Below, one piece after another: positions 50,274 through 58,878 of a stretch of 64,000 nucleotides of DNA. The stretch covers positions 1 to 64,000 of the forward strand of contig JAEUKE010000183.1 in the NCBI GenBank assembly GCA_016794345.1, given 5' to 3'. The notes below the pieces were generated by a model that saw only the letters and a list, made by a program, of their open reading frames with translations, was not told the origin of the DNA and did not search any database. Position numbers and translations under genes: made by a program. Within the stretch, counting starts at the first letter, position 1. Every line of letters starts with the position of its first letter. Source of the stretch: Myxococcales bacterium. GTDB taxonomy: Bacteria > Myxococcota_A > Polyangia > Polyangiales > Polyangiaceae.

Positions 50274-52283
50274 TCAATCCTCGAAGAGCTCCTGTCGGAA
50301 GAGCTTTCGCATCCGCTCGGGCAGCGCGATGGACGGAGCCGGCGTCCGCCGCTCGCCCAGGATGCGGCCGGGCAAGACCTCGACCTCGACCGGCGGGTCG
50401 AGCTCGAAGCGATACCCGCGCGACTCGATCGCCAGATCGAGGCTCTTGCCCTGCCATTCGAACCGCCGGTGATACCCGAGCACCTCGGGGCCGAGGCGCC
50501 GGTGGTGGCGATGGGCGAGCAGAAACGAGCTCAGGCGAATCGCCTGGTGATTGAACAGCCGGTGGCAGCCGTGGCTGTACCCACGCAGGATGGAGTCGTA
50601 CGAGGACGAGCCGTGCGTCCGGATGCCCTCGTCGCCCGCGGCCGCCGTGGCGCGCGGCTTCTGGTGGTGAATCAGCGCGGTGAGGCCGTAGGCCGACGCA
50701 TAACCGGGACCGAAGAGGTCCGCCTTCGTGGCAAACGAGCCGTCGAAGCGCGCGCGCACGAGATCCCGCTTCGGCGTGCTCTCGGGGGGCACCCACGCGG
50801 GCGCGGCGTAGAGCTCGCGCCACAGCCGCTTGCCCGGCGGCGACAGCTTGTACGCGAGCATGACCTCCTTCGGGCGGACGCGCTCGGGCTTCCAGCCGCC
50901 GATCGTCGTGGGCCAACGGACGAGCGCGATCTCGCGGTCGCCGTCCTTCGCGTAGAGGGTCAGGGTCGGTCGTCGCCCGACGGGCTGCGCCCGCTCGCCG
51001 CCGCGCTTCGTGAACGGCGCCTCGTACCAGACGTCGCCGCGATCGATCTCGGCGCGTAGCTCCATCCGAGGGCCGTGGTAGGCGGGCGCCTCGGGCAGCT
51101 TCAGCGCGACGCGGAGGTGAGTCGTCGCCTCCGGGCCCAGGCTGCGGAAGAAGCCGGACGCCGACTCGGCGTCCAGCCACCCGAGGGCGCGGGCGGCGGC
51201 GTCCGTCGCGCGCGCCACGCGATCGGGCGCGCCGCCGGGCGGTGCGCCCTCGCGCTCTGCGCGGAAGGCGAGCGAGTCGAGGATGCGGCCGACGACCTCG
51301 CCTTCTTCGCCCGACGCCGAGCCGTCTTCGATCAGCCCGGTCGCGTCGACGACTCGTTCGCGGAGCGCCCGCAGGAGCCCGCGGAAGTCGAGCTCGCGCG
51401 TGTCCGTGGCCAGGATCGCGCGTGTCTCCTCGTCGAGCGCGTGCGAGACGATCATGTGCTTCCGCTGGAAGGCGCGGAGCGCGTCGGTCGTGGCGTTGTC
51501 GAACGAGCCGCGATACCCGCGCTTGGTCACGAGCAGTCCTTCACATCGCAGGTGGTCTTGCATGGCGAGGATGGCGCGCGGGCGGTGGCCCACGCGGTCG
51601 TGCTCCTCGAAGAGCCGCGCGAGCTTCGGCTCTGCGCGCAGGTCGTCCACCGTCTGGCTGCCTCGTCGCTGGCGCTCGGCCTCGAGGAGCTTCTCCACCT
51701 GGACGAGCCGCGCGGCCTCGGAGCGCTGCCGCTCGCGGTCGGCCCACGGGTCGACGTCCTTCAGGGGTTGCTCGAGCGGTCCGTCGTCCACCTCGTCGTG
51801 GCAGCGGTGGCGCGGTTCGTCCGCGAGGCGGGACGCGAGCACCTGGAACGACGGGGAGATCCCGTAGAGCTCGAGGAACCTGTCGCTCCGGGGACGATCC
51901 CACTCCGGCCCATCGTCGAACCGCTCGTTGGCGAGCGCGAGCAGCGTCTCGCGGTATCGCGGCCCCGGATCTTCTCCCTGTGGCGCGAAGAGCCTGGGGG
52001 TCCAATCATCGGCCAGATCGATCACGGTGAGGCCCTTGGCGCTCACCTCGTCCTCGCACACCGCGCCGACGCGCACGCCGAGCTCGAAGACGGGGATCGG
52101 CGCGGCGCAGCGCGACGGGGTCTCGGGCTCGGCCGCGATCGGCACGGGGGACGCGGCAGATACTTGGATGACGGGATTGTCATCTGAGCGGCGATCCGCG
52201 GAGCTCTGCGAATCGCACCCGGAGAGGAGGATCGGCGCGCTCACGATCCACCAAGCGGAGGCCAGACTTCGACCTTGCTGCAA
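50274..52283 (-). CDS. L,D-transpeptidase lipoprotein with PG-binding domain
   Basis: The protein has ~669 residues. The N-terminal signal ends in a lipobox (ILLSGC). An extended region of ~170 residues without a known domain follows. A peptidoglycan-binding-1-like segment lies in the middle (GYRGSFDNATTDALRAFQRKHM). The YkuD catalytic core comes near the C-terminus: HGSSSYDSILRGYSHGCHRL (Ser-His-Gly-Cys, catalytic Cys). It makes or remodels 3-3 crosslinks in peptidoglycan. TTG 52283 is the likely start, because no ATG/GTG precedes the signal peptide. It is convergent with the creatininase gene (8 bp between stops). Confidence 0.85.
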   Translation of the reverse strand: MQQGRSLASAWWIVSAPILLSGCDSQSSADRRSDDNPVIQVSAASPVPIAAEPETPSRCAAPIPVFELGVRVGAVCEDEVSAKGLTVIDLADDWTPRLFAPQGEDPGPRYRETLLALANERFDDGPEWDRPRSDRFLELYGISPSFQVLASRLADEPRHRCHDEVDDGPLEQPLKDVDPWADRERQRSEAARLVQVEKLLEAERQRRGSQTVDDLRAEPKLARLFEEHDRVGHRPRAILAMQDHLRCEGLLVTKRGYRGSFDNATTDALRAFQRKHMIVSHALDEETRAILATDTRELDFRGLLRALRERVVDATGLIEDGSASGEEGEVVGRILDSLAFRAEREGAPPGGAPDRVARATDAAARALGWLDAESASGFFRSLGPEATTHLRVALKLPEAPAYHGPRMELRAEIDRGDVWYEAPFTKRGGERAQPVGRRPTLTLYAKDGDREIALVRWPTTIGGWKPERVRPKEVMLAYKLSPPGKRLWRELYAAPAWVPPESTPKRDLVRARFDGSFATKADLFGPGYASAYGLTALIHHQKPRATAAAGDEGIRTHGSSSYDSILRGYSHGCHRLFNHQAIRLSSFLLAHRHHRRLGPEVLGYHRRFEWQGKSLDLAIESRGYRFELDPPVEVEVLPGRILGERRTPAPSIALPERMRKLFRQELFED

Positions 52284-52371
52284 GACCCGTTTACTGTAGC
52301 CCGCGCCGCGTGGTTGTCCCGTCGCGGGAGCGGGTCCGGAGCTCGCGCGCGGCCGCTGTGGCGCGCGCGCC

Positions 52372-52977
52372 TCAGGGCGCCAGTTGCGCCACGAGGCTCT
52401 CGAGCGCGGCGAGGCCGAACGTGATCTTCCGGAAGAAAGAGGGGCTGTGGGGTACGAGGACGAACCGCTCGTGCCGCTGCCAGATCGTCCGCAGGCGGGC
52501 GTCGAGGGCGAGCGCCTGCGCCTCGTCTTCGGTCCGGATGGGGTTGCCCCCCTCGATGCTGATGTGACCCTTCGCCGCGGTCTCGAAGAAGATGACGGCG
52601 TCGTACCGGGCGAGCTCGGCCTCGACGGTGGTCCCCAGGCTGGAGAAGAAGTCCTCGGGCTGCCCCGGCCAATAAGCGGCGCCGTCGAGGGTGCCGCGAT
52701 CACAGAGGAGGATGCGCTCCGGGTAGAGCGCCGACTGCACGTCCTCCAGGTTGCGCTGCACGTGGAAGATGGCGCGCTGCACCGCCTCCCGGGCGAGCGG
52801 CGTGTCCGACCGCGGGAAGCCGCCGAGGAAGAGGAGCGTCGCGGCCTCGGGCACCACCACCACTCGCTCGCCTATCTCGCGCCGGAAGAGATCCGCTGCC
52901 GTGGTCTTTCCGCCTCCAGGGCCGCCCGTCAGGACGATACGACAACGCCCGTTCGTCGGGCCCGAACCTGCTGGCAT
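52372..52977 (-). CDS. P-loop NTPase (AAA_28-like)
   Basis: This is a 201-residue P-loop protein. Walker A is GGPGGGKTT near residues 18-26. The middle holds VVVVPEAATLLFLGGFP and ILLCDRGTLDGAAYWPG. The DRG(T/S)..DG segment is a hallmark of the AAA_28 / nucleoside-kinase-like group, as in nicotinamide riboside kinase-like proteins. A lid region and a C-terminal helix (FFRKITFGLAALESLVAQLAP) follow. The likely reaction is phosphoryl transfer or NTP-driven switching on an unknown substrate. It is divergent from the S51-like gene, with 56 bp between them, and the pair may share regulation. Confidence 0.8.
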   Translation of the reverse strand: MPAGSGPTNGRCRIVLTGGPGGGKTTAADLFRREIGERVVVVPEAATLLFLGGFPRSDTPLAREAVQRAIFHVQRNLEDVQSALYPERILLCDRGTLDGAAYWPGQPEDFFSSLGTTVEAELARYDAVIFFETAAKGHISIEGGNPIRTEDEAQALALDARLRTIWQRHERFVLVPHSPSFFRKITFGLAALESLVAQLAP

Positions 52978-53033
52978 CGCGACTACGGTACACCGGCTTC
53001 GCTTCCACGAGACAACTGGAGTAAAGGCGGCGC

Positions 53034-53975
53034 ATGCACGGGACGGGTCTCCTCTACAGCTCGCACAACCGCTCGAACTACATCCACGATCATTTCATCG
53101 CGCAGCGGGCTCTACGAGGACGCGACAACAAGCGGATCCTGTTCTTGCCGATGAGCGCGCCGCCGCGTGGTGAGGACGAACATGAGCGGCAGGACTACGA
53201 GTGGGGGACCTTCCGCTGGTTCTTCGACTTCTATCGGCCCTACGGCCTCGAGGTCGTCCCGTTCTTCTGGAGCAGCAACCTGAGCCACGGCGACGTGGAC
53301 TTGCTCTGGCATTACCTGTGGTCGAGCGAGGTGGTGATCCTCGGCGGAGGCCGGAGCCAGACCGGCATGTGGCGCTACAAGAACCTCGGCCACCGCTTCG
53401 ACGGTGAGTGGGGGAAGTTCGGTCGCATCCTGCACGAGCGGCAGGCCCGCGGCCTCTTGACCGTCGGGTTCAGCGCGGGCGCGGACCAGCTCTCCGAGCA
53501 CCTCTTCGCCCACTCTCGAGGGCCCGGCGTCGACACGGACGGCTTCGGCATCGCGCGGAACGTCGTGGTGCGCCTCCACCATGAGGCCTCGGACAACGGC
53601 GAGCTGGCGCACGCTGCGCATGCGTTGCCCCAGTGTATGGCCTTCGGCCTGCCCAACGACGCGGGGCTGTACCTCGATCAGGGCGTCCTGCCCTCCGGCA
53701 ATCACTGGCAGGTGATCGAGTTCGTCCTCGACAACTCCTGGGATTTGCCGCGCGACCAGTGGCACATCAAGACGCGACATGGCGCGAAGATCGAGCACGT
53801 GAGCTGGGGCGGCCGGCACTGGTCCTTCAACGGCGGTGACCGTTTGGTCCGAGTTCAGTCCTCGGACAACCGCTTCCACGAGGCTTGGCTCGATACGGGC
53901 GACGGCCTCATGCACTTCTGGTCGGGGGAGCCGAGCAGCTTCGGGTCGATCGAGCAGGTGCTCGCCGCGCATTGA
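53034..53975 (+). CDS. Peptidase S51 / cyanophycinase-like protein
   Basis: The 313-residue protein has a class I glutamine-amidotransferase-like fold of the S51 type. VVILGGGRSQTGMWR marks the central strand, and GLLTVGFSAGADQLSEHLF holds the nucleophile elbow (GFSAGAD) with the catalytic Ser. Downstream, GLPNDAGLYLDQGVLP recalls the G(L/I)GIDE.T(A/G) strand of cyanophycinase, here as a variant. A ~60-residue C-terminal beta part follows. Acting on Asp-containing peptides is the usual S51 role; the actual substrate is unknown. ATG 53034. Confidence 0.65.
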   Translation: MHGTGLLYSSHNRSNYIHDHFIAQRALRGRDNKRILFLPMSAPPRGEDEHERQDYEWGTFRWFFDFYRPYGLEVVPFFWSSNLSHGDVDLLWHYLWSSEVVILGGGRSQTGMWRYKNLGHRFDGEWGKFGRILHERQARGLLTVGFSAGADQLSEHLFAHSRGPGVDTDGFGIARNVVVRLHHEASDNGELAHAAHALPQCMAFGLPNDAGLYLDQGVLPSGNHWQVIEFVLDNSWDLPRDQWHIKTRHGAKIEHVSWGGRHWSFNGGDRLVRVQSSDNRFHEAWLDTGDGLMHFWSGEPSSFGSIEQVLAAH

Positions 53976-54027
53976 GCGATGCGCCTTGGTCCGGGCGGAT
54001 TGCTCCGTTAGCCTGAGGGCAGGCGAT

Positions 54028-55437
54028 ATGACGCCTGCTTCTCAGGTAGAAGTCCAAGTCGACGGGCAGAGCTCGGGCGTGGCCTTCCTCGCGACCTCGA
54101 CGACCGGCGCAGAGCTGTGCGTCGTCGGTAAGCTCTCGCTCGTCCTCCTCGAGGAGGGGCAGGCGGCCATCGTCGCCAGGCCCGAGCCCCCGGGCATACA
54201 CGCTGGCGGCGCCGCAGCCGCGGAGCTCGACGAGACCGCGGGCGGCATGCTCGTCGTCACGGGCGGACGCCCGCTCGGCGGACGCGTGGTGCTCCGCCGC
54301 GGCACGGCGGTGTTGGCGGAGGTCGGGTTTGGTCCCGGGATCGAGCCCGTCGCCGTGATGGTGACGGAGCCCGTCGCCTCGGAGTCGGAGGATGACGACG
54401 CTCGCGAGGACGAGTGGCTGGTCATCGAAGGGGTCACGTCTCGCGACGCGCGGCGGTGGTGCAAGCTCCCGCAGATGAAGCTCGTCGCGACGTGGGAGCC
54501 TTCGTCCACGCTGCGGCTCGGCTCGCGCGCCTGTTTCATCGACCTCTCGACCTGGACCGTCTCGTTCCTCCTCCGCGGTCGTTTCTCGCTCTCGGCGCCT
54601 GCGCCGCGCTTCGTGACCGTGTCGGTCGAGGACACCTTTGTCTCCTCGGTGCGCGCGCGGCCACAACCGGACGACGAGGACGACGAGGCGCGTACGGCGG
54701 TACGGGACGCAGCGCCTCCGCCTGCGCGTGTCGTCGAGCAGGCTCCGCTCGACGAGCAGACGCGGGTCATTCAGATCCCGCTCGAGATCCCCCCCGAAGC
54801 GCTGCCGGAGAGCACGACCCGCCGAGGCGTCGTCCCGCGCCGGAACGCGCGCGCGTCCCGCTCTGGTCTTCGCTTGGGAGCTCACGAGCCGTTGGTAGAT
54901 CAACGTTCGGTTCCCCAACAGGATGCGCCTCGCCCTGCTGCGGCGCCTCTGGTCCAGGACGAGGAGACCACGAAGATCGGTGCTCTGCCGCTCGAGGCGG
55001 GGCCCACCTCGGTCACGCGCGCGTTCGCGGCCATCGCGCCCGAGGACCCGGCGGAGGCCACCCGGTCGGAGCTGCTGCGTCGTGTCCAGCAGGGTGAGCG
55101 GCTCGAGTCGCTCGAGCTACGCGGCGCCGCGTTGGCCGGGATCGCGCTCCCCGGCGCGACTCTGAGTGGGCTCGACCTCTCCGGGTGCGATCTCCGTGGG
55201 GCCGACCTCGCAGGGACCGATCTCCGAGCGGCCCGGCTCGATCGAGCCCAGCTCGACGGCTGCCGGCTCGATGGCGCAAACCTGAGCGGCGCGAGCCTCG
55301 TCGGTGCCTCACTCCGCAGCGTCAGCTTGCTCGGCGCCTCGTTTCTTGGCTCTGACCTGACGGATGCCCTGATCGGCGTCGGCTACCCGGATGACGCGTT
55401 CGCCGGCGCGAAGGTCGACGGTCTGGTCCGCGACTGA
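54028..55437 (+). CDS. Pentapeptide-repeat protein with long N-terminal region
   Basis: The 469-residue protein (ATG 54028) has no signal peptide. The first ~200 residues form a beta-rich domain (SSGVAFLATSTTGAELCVVGKLSLVLLE...) of unknown family. A Pro/Asp/Arg linker with a basic RRGVVPRRNARASR patch follows. The C-terminal ~105 residues form a right-handed pentapeptide-repeat helix with about 18 A(D/N/S)LxG-type units (ADLAGTDLRAARLDRAQLDG, ANLSGASLVGASL). Such repeats can mimic DNA or bind proteins; no enzyme motif is seen. It sits between the S51-like gene and the geranylgeranyl-reductase-like gene. Confidence 0.8.
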   Translation: MTPASQVEVQVDGQSSGVAFLATSTTGAELCVVGKLSLVLLEEGQAAIVARPEPPGIHAGGAAAAELDETAGGMLVVTGGRPLGGRVVLRRGTAVLAEVGFGPGIEPVAVMVTEPVASESEDDDAREDEWLVIEGVTSRDARRWCKLPQMKLVATWEPSSTLRLGSRACFIDLSTWTVSFLLRGRFSLSAPAPRFVTVSVEDTFVSSVRARPQPDDEDDEARTAVRDAAPPPARVVEQAPLDEQTRVIQIPLEIPPEALPESTTRRGVVPRRNARASRSGLRLGAHEPLVDQRSVPQQDAPRPAAAPLVQDEETTKIGALPLEAGPTSVTRAFAAIAPEDPAEATRSELLRRVQQGERLESLELRGAALAGIALPGATLSGLDLSGCDLRGADLAGTDLRAARLDRAQLDGCRLDGANLSGASLVGASLRSVSLLGASFLGSDLTDALIGVGYPDDAFAGAKVDGLVRD

Positions 55438-55524
55438 TCGGGCGTCCGCCAGGTGCCTCCAGGGCCGGACAGCGGTCGTCAAAATCCGTGAAGCGGAGGG
55501 TGGGCCGCAGGCTCGATCCGAAGT

Positions 55525-56670
55525 ATGCGGCTCGGTGTCAGCCGGGAAACAACCGTGAACGAACAGAAACGAGCCGACATCGTCATCGTGGGCGCGGGTC
55601 CTGCTGGGACCGCGGCCGCCGCCCATCTTGGACAGCTCGGGGTGAAGAACGTCGTCCTCCTGGACAAACACGACTTCCCCCGCGAGAAGACCTGCGGGAG
55701 CGGCATCTCGCCGAAGGGCATCGAGGTCCTCCGTTCGCTCGGCGTCTGGGAAGACGTGCGGCGCGAGGCGTACCCCATCCATGGTCTGCGGCTCGTCACC
55801 CCCGAGGGGCGCGAGGCGTACCAGAGCGCCGGCGATCAGATGGCCGCCGTCGTGTGCGCGCGCCGCGTCCTCGATCACCTCATCCTCAAGCGCGCGCTCG
55901 ATAGCGGCGTCGAGTTCGTCCCGTTCTTCACGGCCGACTCCCTCATCGAAGAGGGGGGGCGCGTCGTCGGCGTGCGCGCGAAGGACGGTCGCGAGGTCCG
56001 CGCGCGCTTCACGCTGGTGGCCGGCGGCACCCACTGCCGGCTCGGCCCCGAGCGCGATTCTCGCCGGATGATCCAGGCGATCATGGGCTGGTGGGAGGGC
56101 GTGCCCTTCCGCAAGGGGCATGTAGAGATGGTGTTCGACCCGATGGTCCTGCCCTACTACGGCTGGCTCTTCCCCGAGTCCGACGAGCGCGTGAACATCG
56201 GCATCTGCTACGAGGAGACCGGCACGAAGCGCAACGCGCGCGAGCTCTTCCAGCAGTTCCTCGACAAGCAGTACGGCCGCAGGCTCGCGGGTGCGAAGCA
56301 GCTCGGCGCCTGGAAGGGCCACCCGGTCGCTTACTCGTACGAGATCGAGAAGCTCACGTCGCCCGGCCGCATCGTGATCGGCGAGGCGGGGCTCATGACA
56401 CACCCGGCCACCGCGGAGGGCATCTACCAGGGCATGAAGAGCGGCATGATCGCCGCGGAGGTGCTCCGCTCCGTGTTCCACGCCGGGGTGCCCGAGACCG
56501 AGGCGCTGGTCGAGTACGAGCGCCGTTGCAAGGCGACCTTCCGGCTCTCGTTCCTGGGCGGCGGGCTCTTCCGCAACCTCGTCAAGACGCCTGCGCTCGA
56601 CTGGCTCGTCCGCGCCAGCGAGACGCCCCTGGTCAAACACACCGCCGCCAAGATCATCGCCGCGCTCTGA
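55525..56670 (+). CDS. Geranylgeranyl-reductase-family FAD oxidoreductase
   Basis: This is a FAD-dependent enzyme of 381 residues. The Rossmann motif IVIVGAGPAGTAAAAHLGQLG is followed by the family segments KTCGSGISPKGIEVL and YYGWLFPESDERVNIGI. The second FAD motif, GRIVIGEAGLMTHPATAEGIYQGMKSG, includes the typical GE(A/G). The group reduces isoprenoid double bonds in archaeal, chlorophyll and quinone-type lipids. The substrate here is unknown, and carotenoid or quinone modification is an inference. ATG 55525 is used; GTG 55555 is an alternative that removes ten residues. The stop is 55 bp before the following gene. Confidence 0.85.
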   Translation: MRLGVSRETTVNEQKRADIVIVGAGPAGTAAAAHLGQLGVKNVVLLDKHDFPREKTCGSGISPKGIEVLRSLGVWEDVRREAYPIHGLRLVTPEGREAYQSAGDQMAAVVCARRVLDHLILKRALDSGVEFVPFFTADSLIEEGGRVVGVRAKDGREVRARFTLVAGGTHCRLGPERDSRRMIQAIMGWWEGVPFRKGHVEMVFDPMVLPYYGWLFPESDERVNIGICYEETGTKRNARELFQQFLDKQYGRRLAGAKQLGAWKGHPVAYSYEIEKLTSPGRIVIGEAGLMTHPATAEGIYQGMKSGMIAAEVLRSVFHAGVPETEALVEYERRCKATFRLSFLGGGLFRNLVKTPALDWLVRASETPLVKHTAAKIIAAL

Positions 56671-56725
56671 GCGACGAGGCGGCGCACGGGTGATCGCCGG
56701 GCGAATATCTGCTCAGATCGAGGCC

Positions 56726-57430
56726 ATGGTGGCTCGTCCCCGTGGCCTCGGTCTGGGAGCTGTGCTCGCGCTCGGCGCGGCGTCCTTCGCGCCTTCCTCC
56801 GCGCTCGCCGATGAGGACGAGGCGCCTCGTAAGAAGCGCCGGATGATCGTCACCGTCGAGGACAACGACAAGGTCGACGACGAGGAGGCCGGCGAGCCAT
56901 CGGAGGAGGAGGCCGCGCCCGCCGAGCGCCGAGCTCCACGCGTGGGCGACTCGCCCGACGAGATCCGCGAATACCTCGCTGGCCTGGAGGATCGCGTCCG
57001 CCGGCTGAAGGCGAAGCTCAAAGCGGCGAAGCGCGGGGACGACGCCGATCGACTCCTCGAGGTGGAGGCCGACCTGGCCGAGGCGAAGGCGCGACTCGAC
57101 GCCGAGCGCGAGCGGCTCACCGAGCGCAACGCCGGCATGATCGCCGGAGGCGCCACGCTCATCGGCCTCGGCAGCGTCTCGTTCGTCGCGAGCGTCGTGC
57201 TCGTCATCGGCTGGGGTGTCTCCGCGGTGGACGGCTACCCGGACGACGAGTGGGGCTGGGGCTCGCTCGGCTGCCTGGCCGGTGGCGTCGTGGGCATCGC
57301 GGTCGGCGTCCCGGTGCTCGTGGGCGGGCTCAAGCGCGAGCCCCGCGAGGTGGAGGACGCCATGGTCGTGCCCCCCACTCGAACGGGCTTCACCCCTGGG
57401 CTCAGCCTGACCTTCCCGCTCAGCTTCTGA
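56726..57430 (+). CDS. Exported coiled-coil membrane protein of unknown function
   Basis: The product has 234 residues from ATG 56726. A signal peptide (LGLGAVLALGAASFAPSSALA) is followed by a strongly charged segment (EDEAPRKKRR, DDEEAGEPSEEEAAP). A long coiled-coil follows (EYLAGLEDRVRRLKAKLKAA ... ADLAEAKARLDAERERLTER). Two membrane segments come next (MIAGGATLIGLGSVSFVASVVLVIGWG and GCLAGGVVGIAVGVPVLVGG). The C-terminal tail ends in FTPGLSLTFPLSF, a beta-strand-like terminus. No family is recognised. GTG 56690 is a longer alternative start. Confidence 0.65.
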   Translation: MVARPRGLGLGAVLALGAASFAPSSALADEDEAPRKKRRMIVTVEDNDKVDDEEAGEPSEEEAAPAERRAPRVGDSPDEIREYLAGLEDRVRRLKAKLKAAKRGDDADRLLEVEADLAEAKARLDAERERLTERNAGMIAGGATLIGLGSVSFVASVVLVIGWGVSAVDGYPDDEWGWGSLGCLAGGVVGIAVGVPVLVGGLKREPREVEDAMVVPPTRTGFTPGLSLTFPLSF

Positions 57431-57448
57431 CGACTCCGCGGCTCGCCG

Positions 57449-58744
57449 TCAGGCGTGGGGTGGGACGTCGAACGCGAAGCGCTCCGGCTCGAAGTTGAGC
57501 TCGACGTAGGGCAGGGGGCCGGTCGGGAGGAACCAGACGGCCTTGGCGCGAGTCGGGAAGGCGCGGCCCTGGTGGTGCTGCCAGCCCTCGACCGGCGTCC
57601 TCCACTCCGCGCGCTCGGCGGCGCCCTTGGCGCCAGGCGGAGCATAGAAGCGATCTCTCGTGGCGAAGTCGATGACCTCTCCGTCATTGCCGACGAAGAC
57701 GCGGGCGCGCACGGTGCGTCCCGCGTCCGTCAGCGCGAGATCGAAGGCGTCCGCACGCGAGCTCGACCAGGCGACCGCCGGGACGAGGAGCATCGACGGC
57801 GCCATCAGGACCGCGTCGTTCAGGTACGTGACGCACTCGCCGATCGCGATCTCCTCGCCCGCCTCGTCGACGACCGGCACCCAGTCGAGCGCCTTGCCCA
57901 ACATGTGGCCTCGCCCGCGGAGATAGGTGTCGCGCACGTAGGTGGGGACGATGCCTTTGACCCGCAGCAACATGTGGAAGATGCGGGCCACATCGAGGCG
58001 GCTGTTGTACTGCGCGCACTCGCAAGGGACCCACTCGTTCTTGAAGAAAAAGCGGCCGCTGAAGTGCGCGCGGAAGGACCAGTCCCGCGGCTTCCCCACG
58101 ACGTTCATGAACCGCAGGTAGCGCTGCGCAGGCTCGGGGAGCGCCTCGATGTCTTGCTCCGTGACGGGGGTCCGATCGCCGGGGCCGCACAGAAGCCCGG
58201 CGCCGCCGACCTCACGCATGAGCTTCTTCTCCAGGCTCAGGAGGTCGTGCGGCTCTCCCTCGTGCTGCGCGTGCGGGGCTTCGGTCGGGCCTTCGGGCAG
58301 GTCACCGAACGTCCCGCGAGCCCACCGGTGCGCCCGGTGGAACCACCCGGCAGGCTCGGCGAACATGAGAATGCACTCGTGATGAATGACCGCAATGTCA
58401 TTGTCGTGGCAGATCTGGATCGCCTCGGCGGACTCCGCGCCTTGTTGCATCCATACGCGCGGGATGCCGAGCCGGACGACGTCGCGGACGAGCTTCTCGG
58501 TCTCCTCCGGCGGCGTGACGAGCACGACGCCGCCGACCTTGCCCGCGACCTCCTCCAGCGAGTGCGCGCACGGCTGGTCGCCGATCTTGTCGGCCTTCGG
58601 GTGCACGACGGTGAGGCTGTAGCCCTTGTCCGAGAGCTCCTTCCGCACCGCGTTGCCGAACCCGGCGCCGCTCTGGGACACGCCCACGAGCGCGAGGGAC
58701 TTCTGGGCGAGAAAATCTTCGATCGTGTCTCGCGTGACGGTCAT
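57449..58744 (-). CDS. CoA-binding domain fused to a DUF6544-type domain
   Basis: The 431-residue protein has two parts. Residues ~10-125 are a CoA_binding_2 Rossmann domain (LALVGVSQSGAGFGNAV, KLVRDVVRLGIPRVWMQQGAESAEAI, HHECILMF). Residues ~190-420 match the DUF6544 pattern: LPEPAQRYLRF, FSGRFFFKNEWVPC, RDTYLRGRGHMLGKAL, TYLNDAVLMAPSML, FVGNDGEVIDF and GRAFPTRAKAVWFLPTGPLPYVE. I know of no report of this fusion, but I cannot search. It may tie acyl-CoA or nucleotide binding to a lipocalin/START-like pocket. ATG 58744. Confidence 0.68.
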   Translation of the reverse strand: MTVTRDTIEDFLAQKSLALVGVSQSGAGFGNAVRKELSDKGYSLTVVHPKADKIGDQPCAHSLEEVAGKVGGVVLVTPPEETEKLVRDVVRLGIPRVWMQQGAESAEAIQICHDNDIAVIHHECILMFAEPAGWFHRAHRWARGTFGDLPEGPTEAPHAQHEGEPHDLLSLEKKLMREVGGAGLLCGPGDRTPVTEQDIEALPEPAQRYLRFMNVVGKPRDWSFRAHFSGRFFFKNEWVPCECAQYNSRLDVARIFHMLLRVKGIVPTYVRDTYLRGRGHMLGKALDWVPVVDEAGEEIAIGECVTYLNDAVLMAPSMLLVPAVAWSSSRADAFDLALTDAGRTVRARVFVGNDGEVIDFATRDRFYAPPGAKGAAERAEWRTPVEGWQHHQGRAFPTRAKAVWFLPTGPLPYVELNFEPERFAFDVPPHA

Positions 58745-58878
58745 TGTCGGACTCTCCGACCGAGGTCGTTGCAGCCCACGTGCCGAGGAGAGCCCCTCGA
58801 GTCCGGTTCATCGGGCGGGCTCGGCGCGGTCGCGACGCGCAGGCGGTGCGCGGGGCTCGGGTTCTTTGCGCGCGCGGC

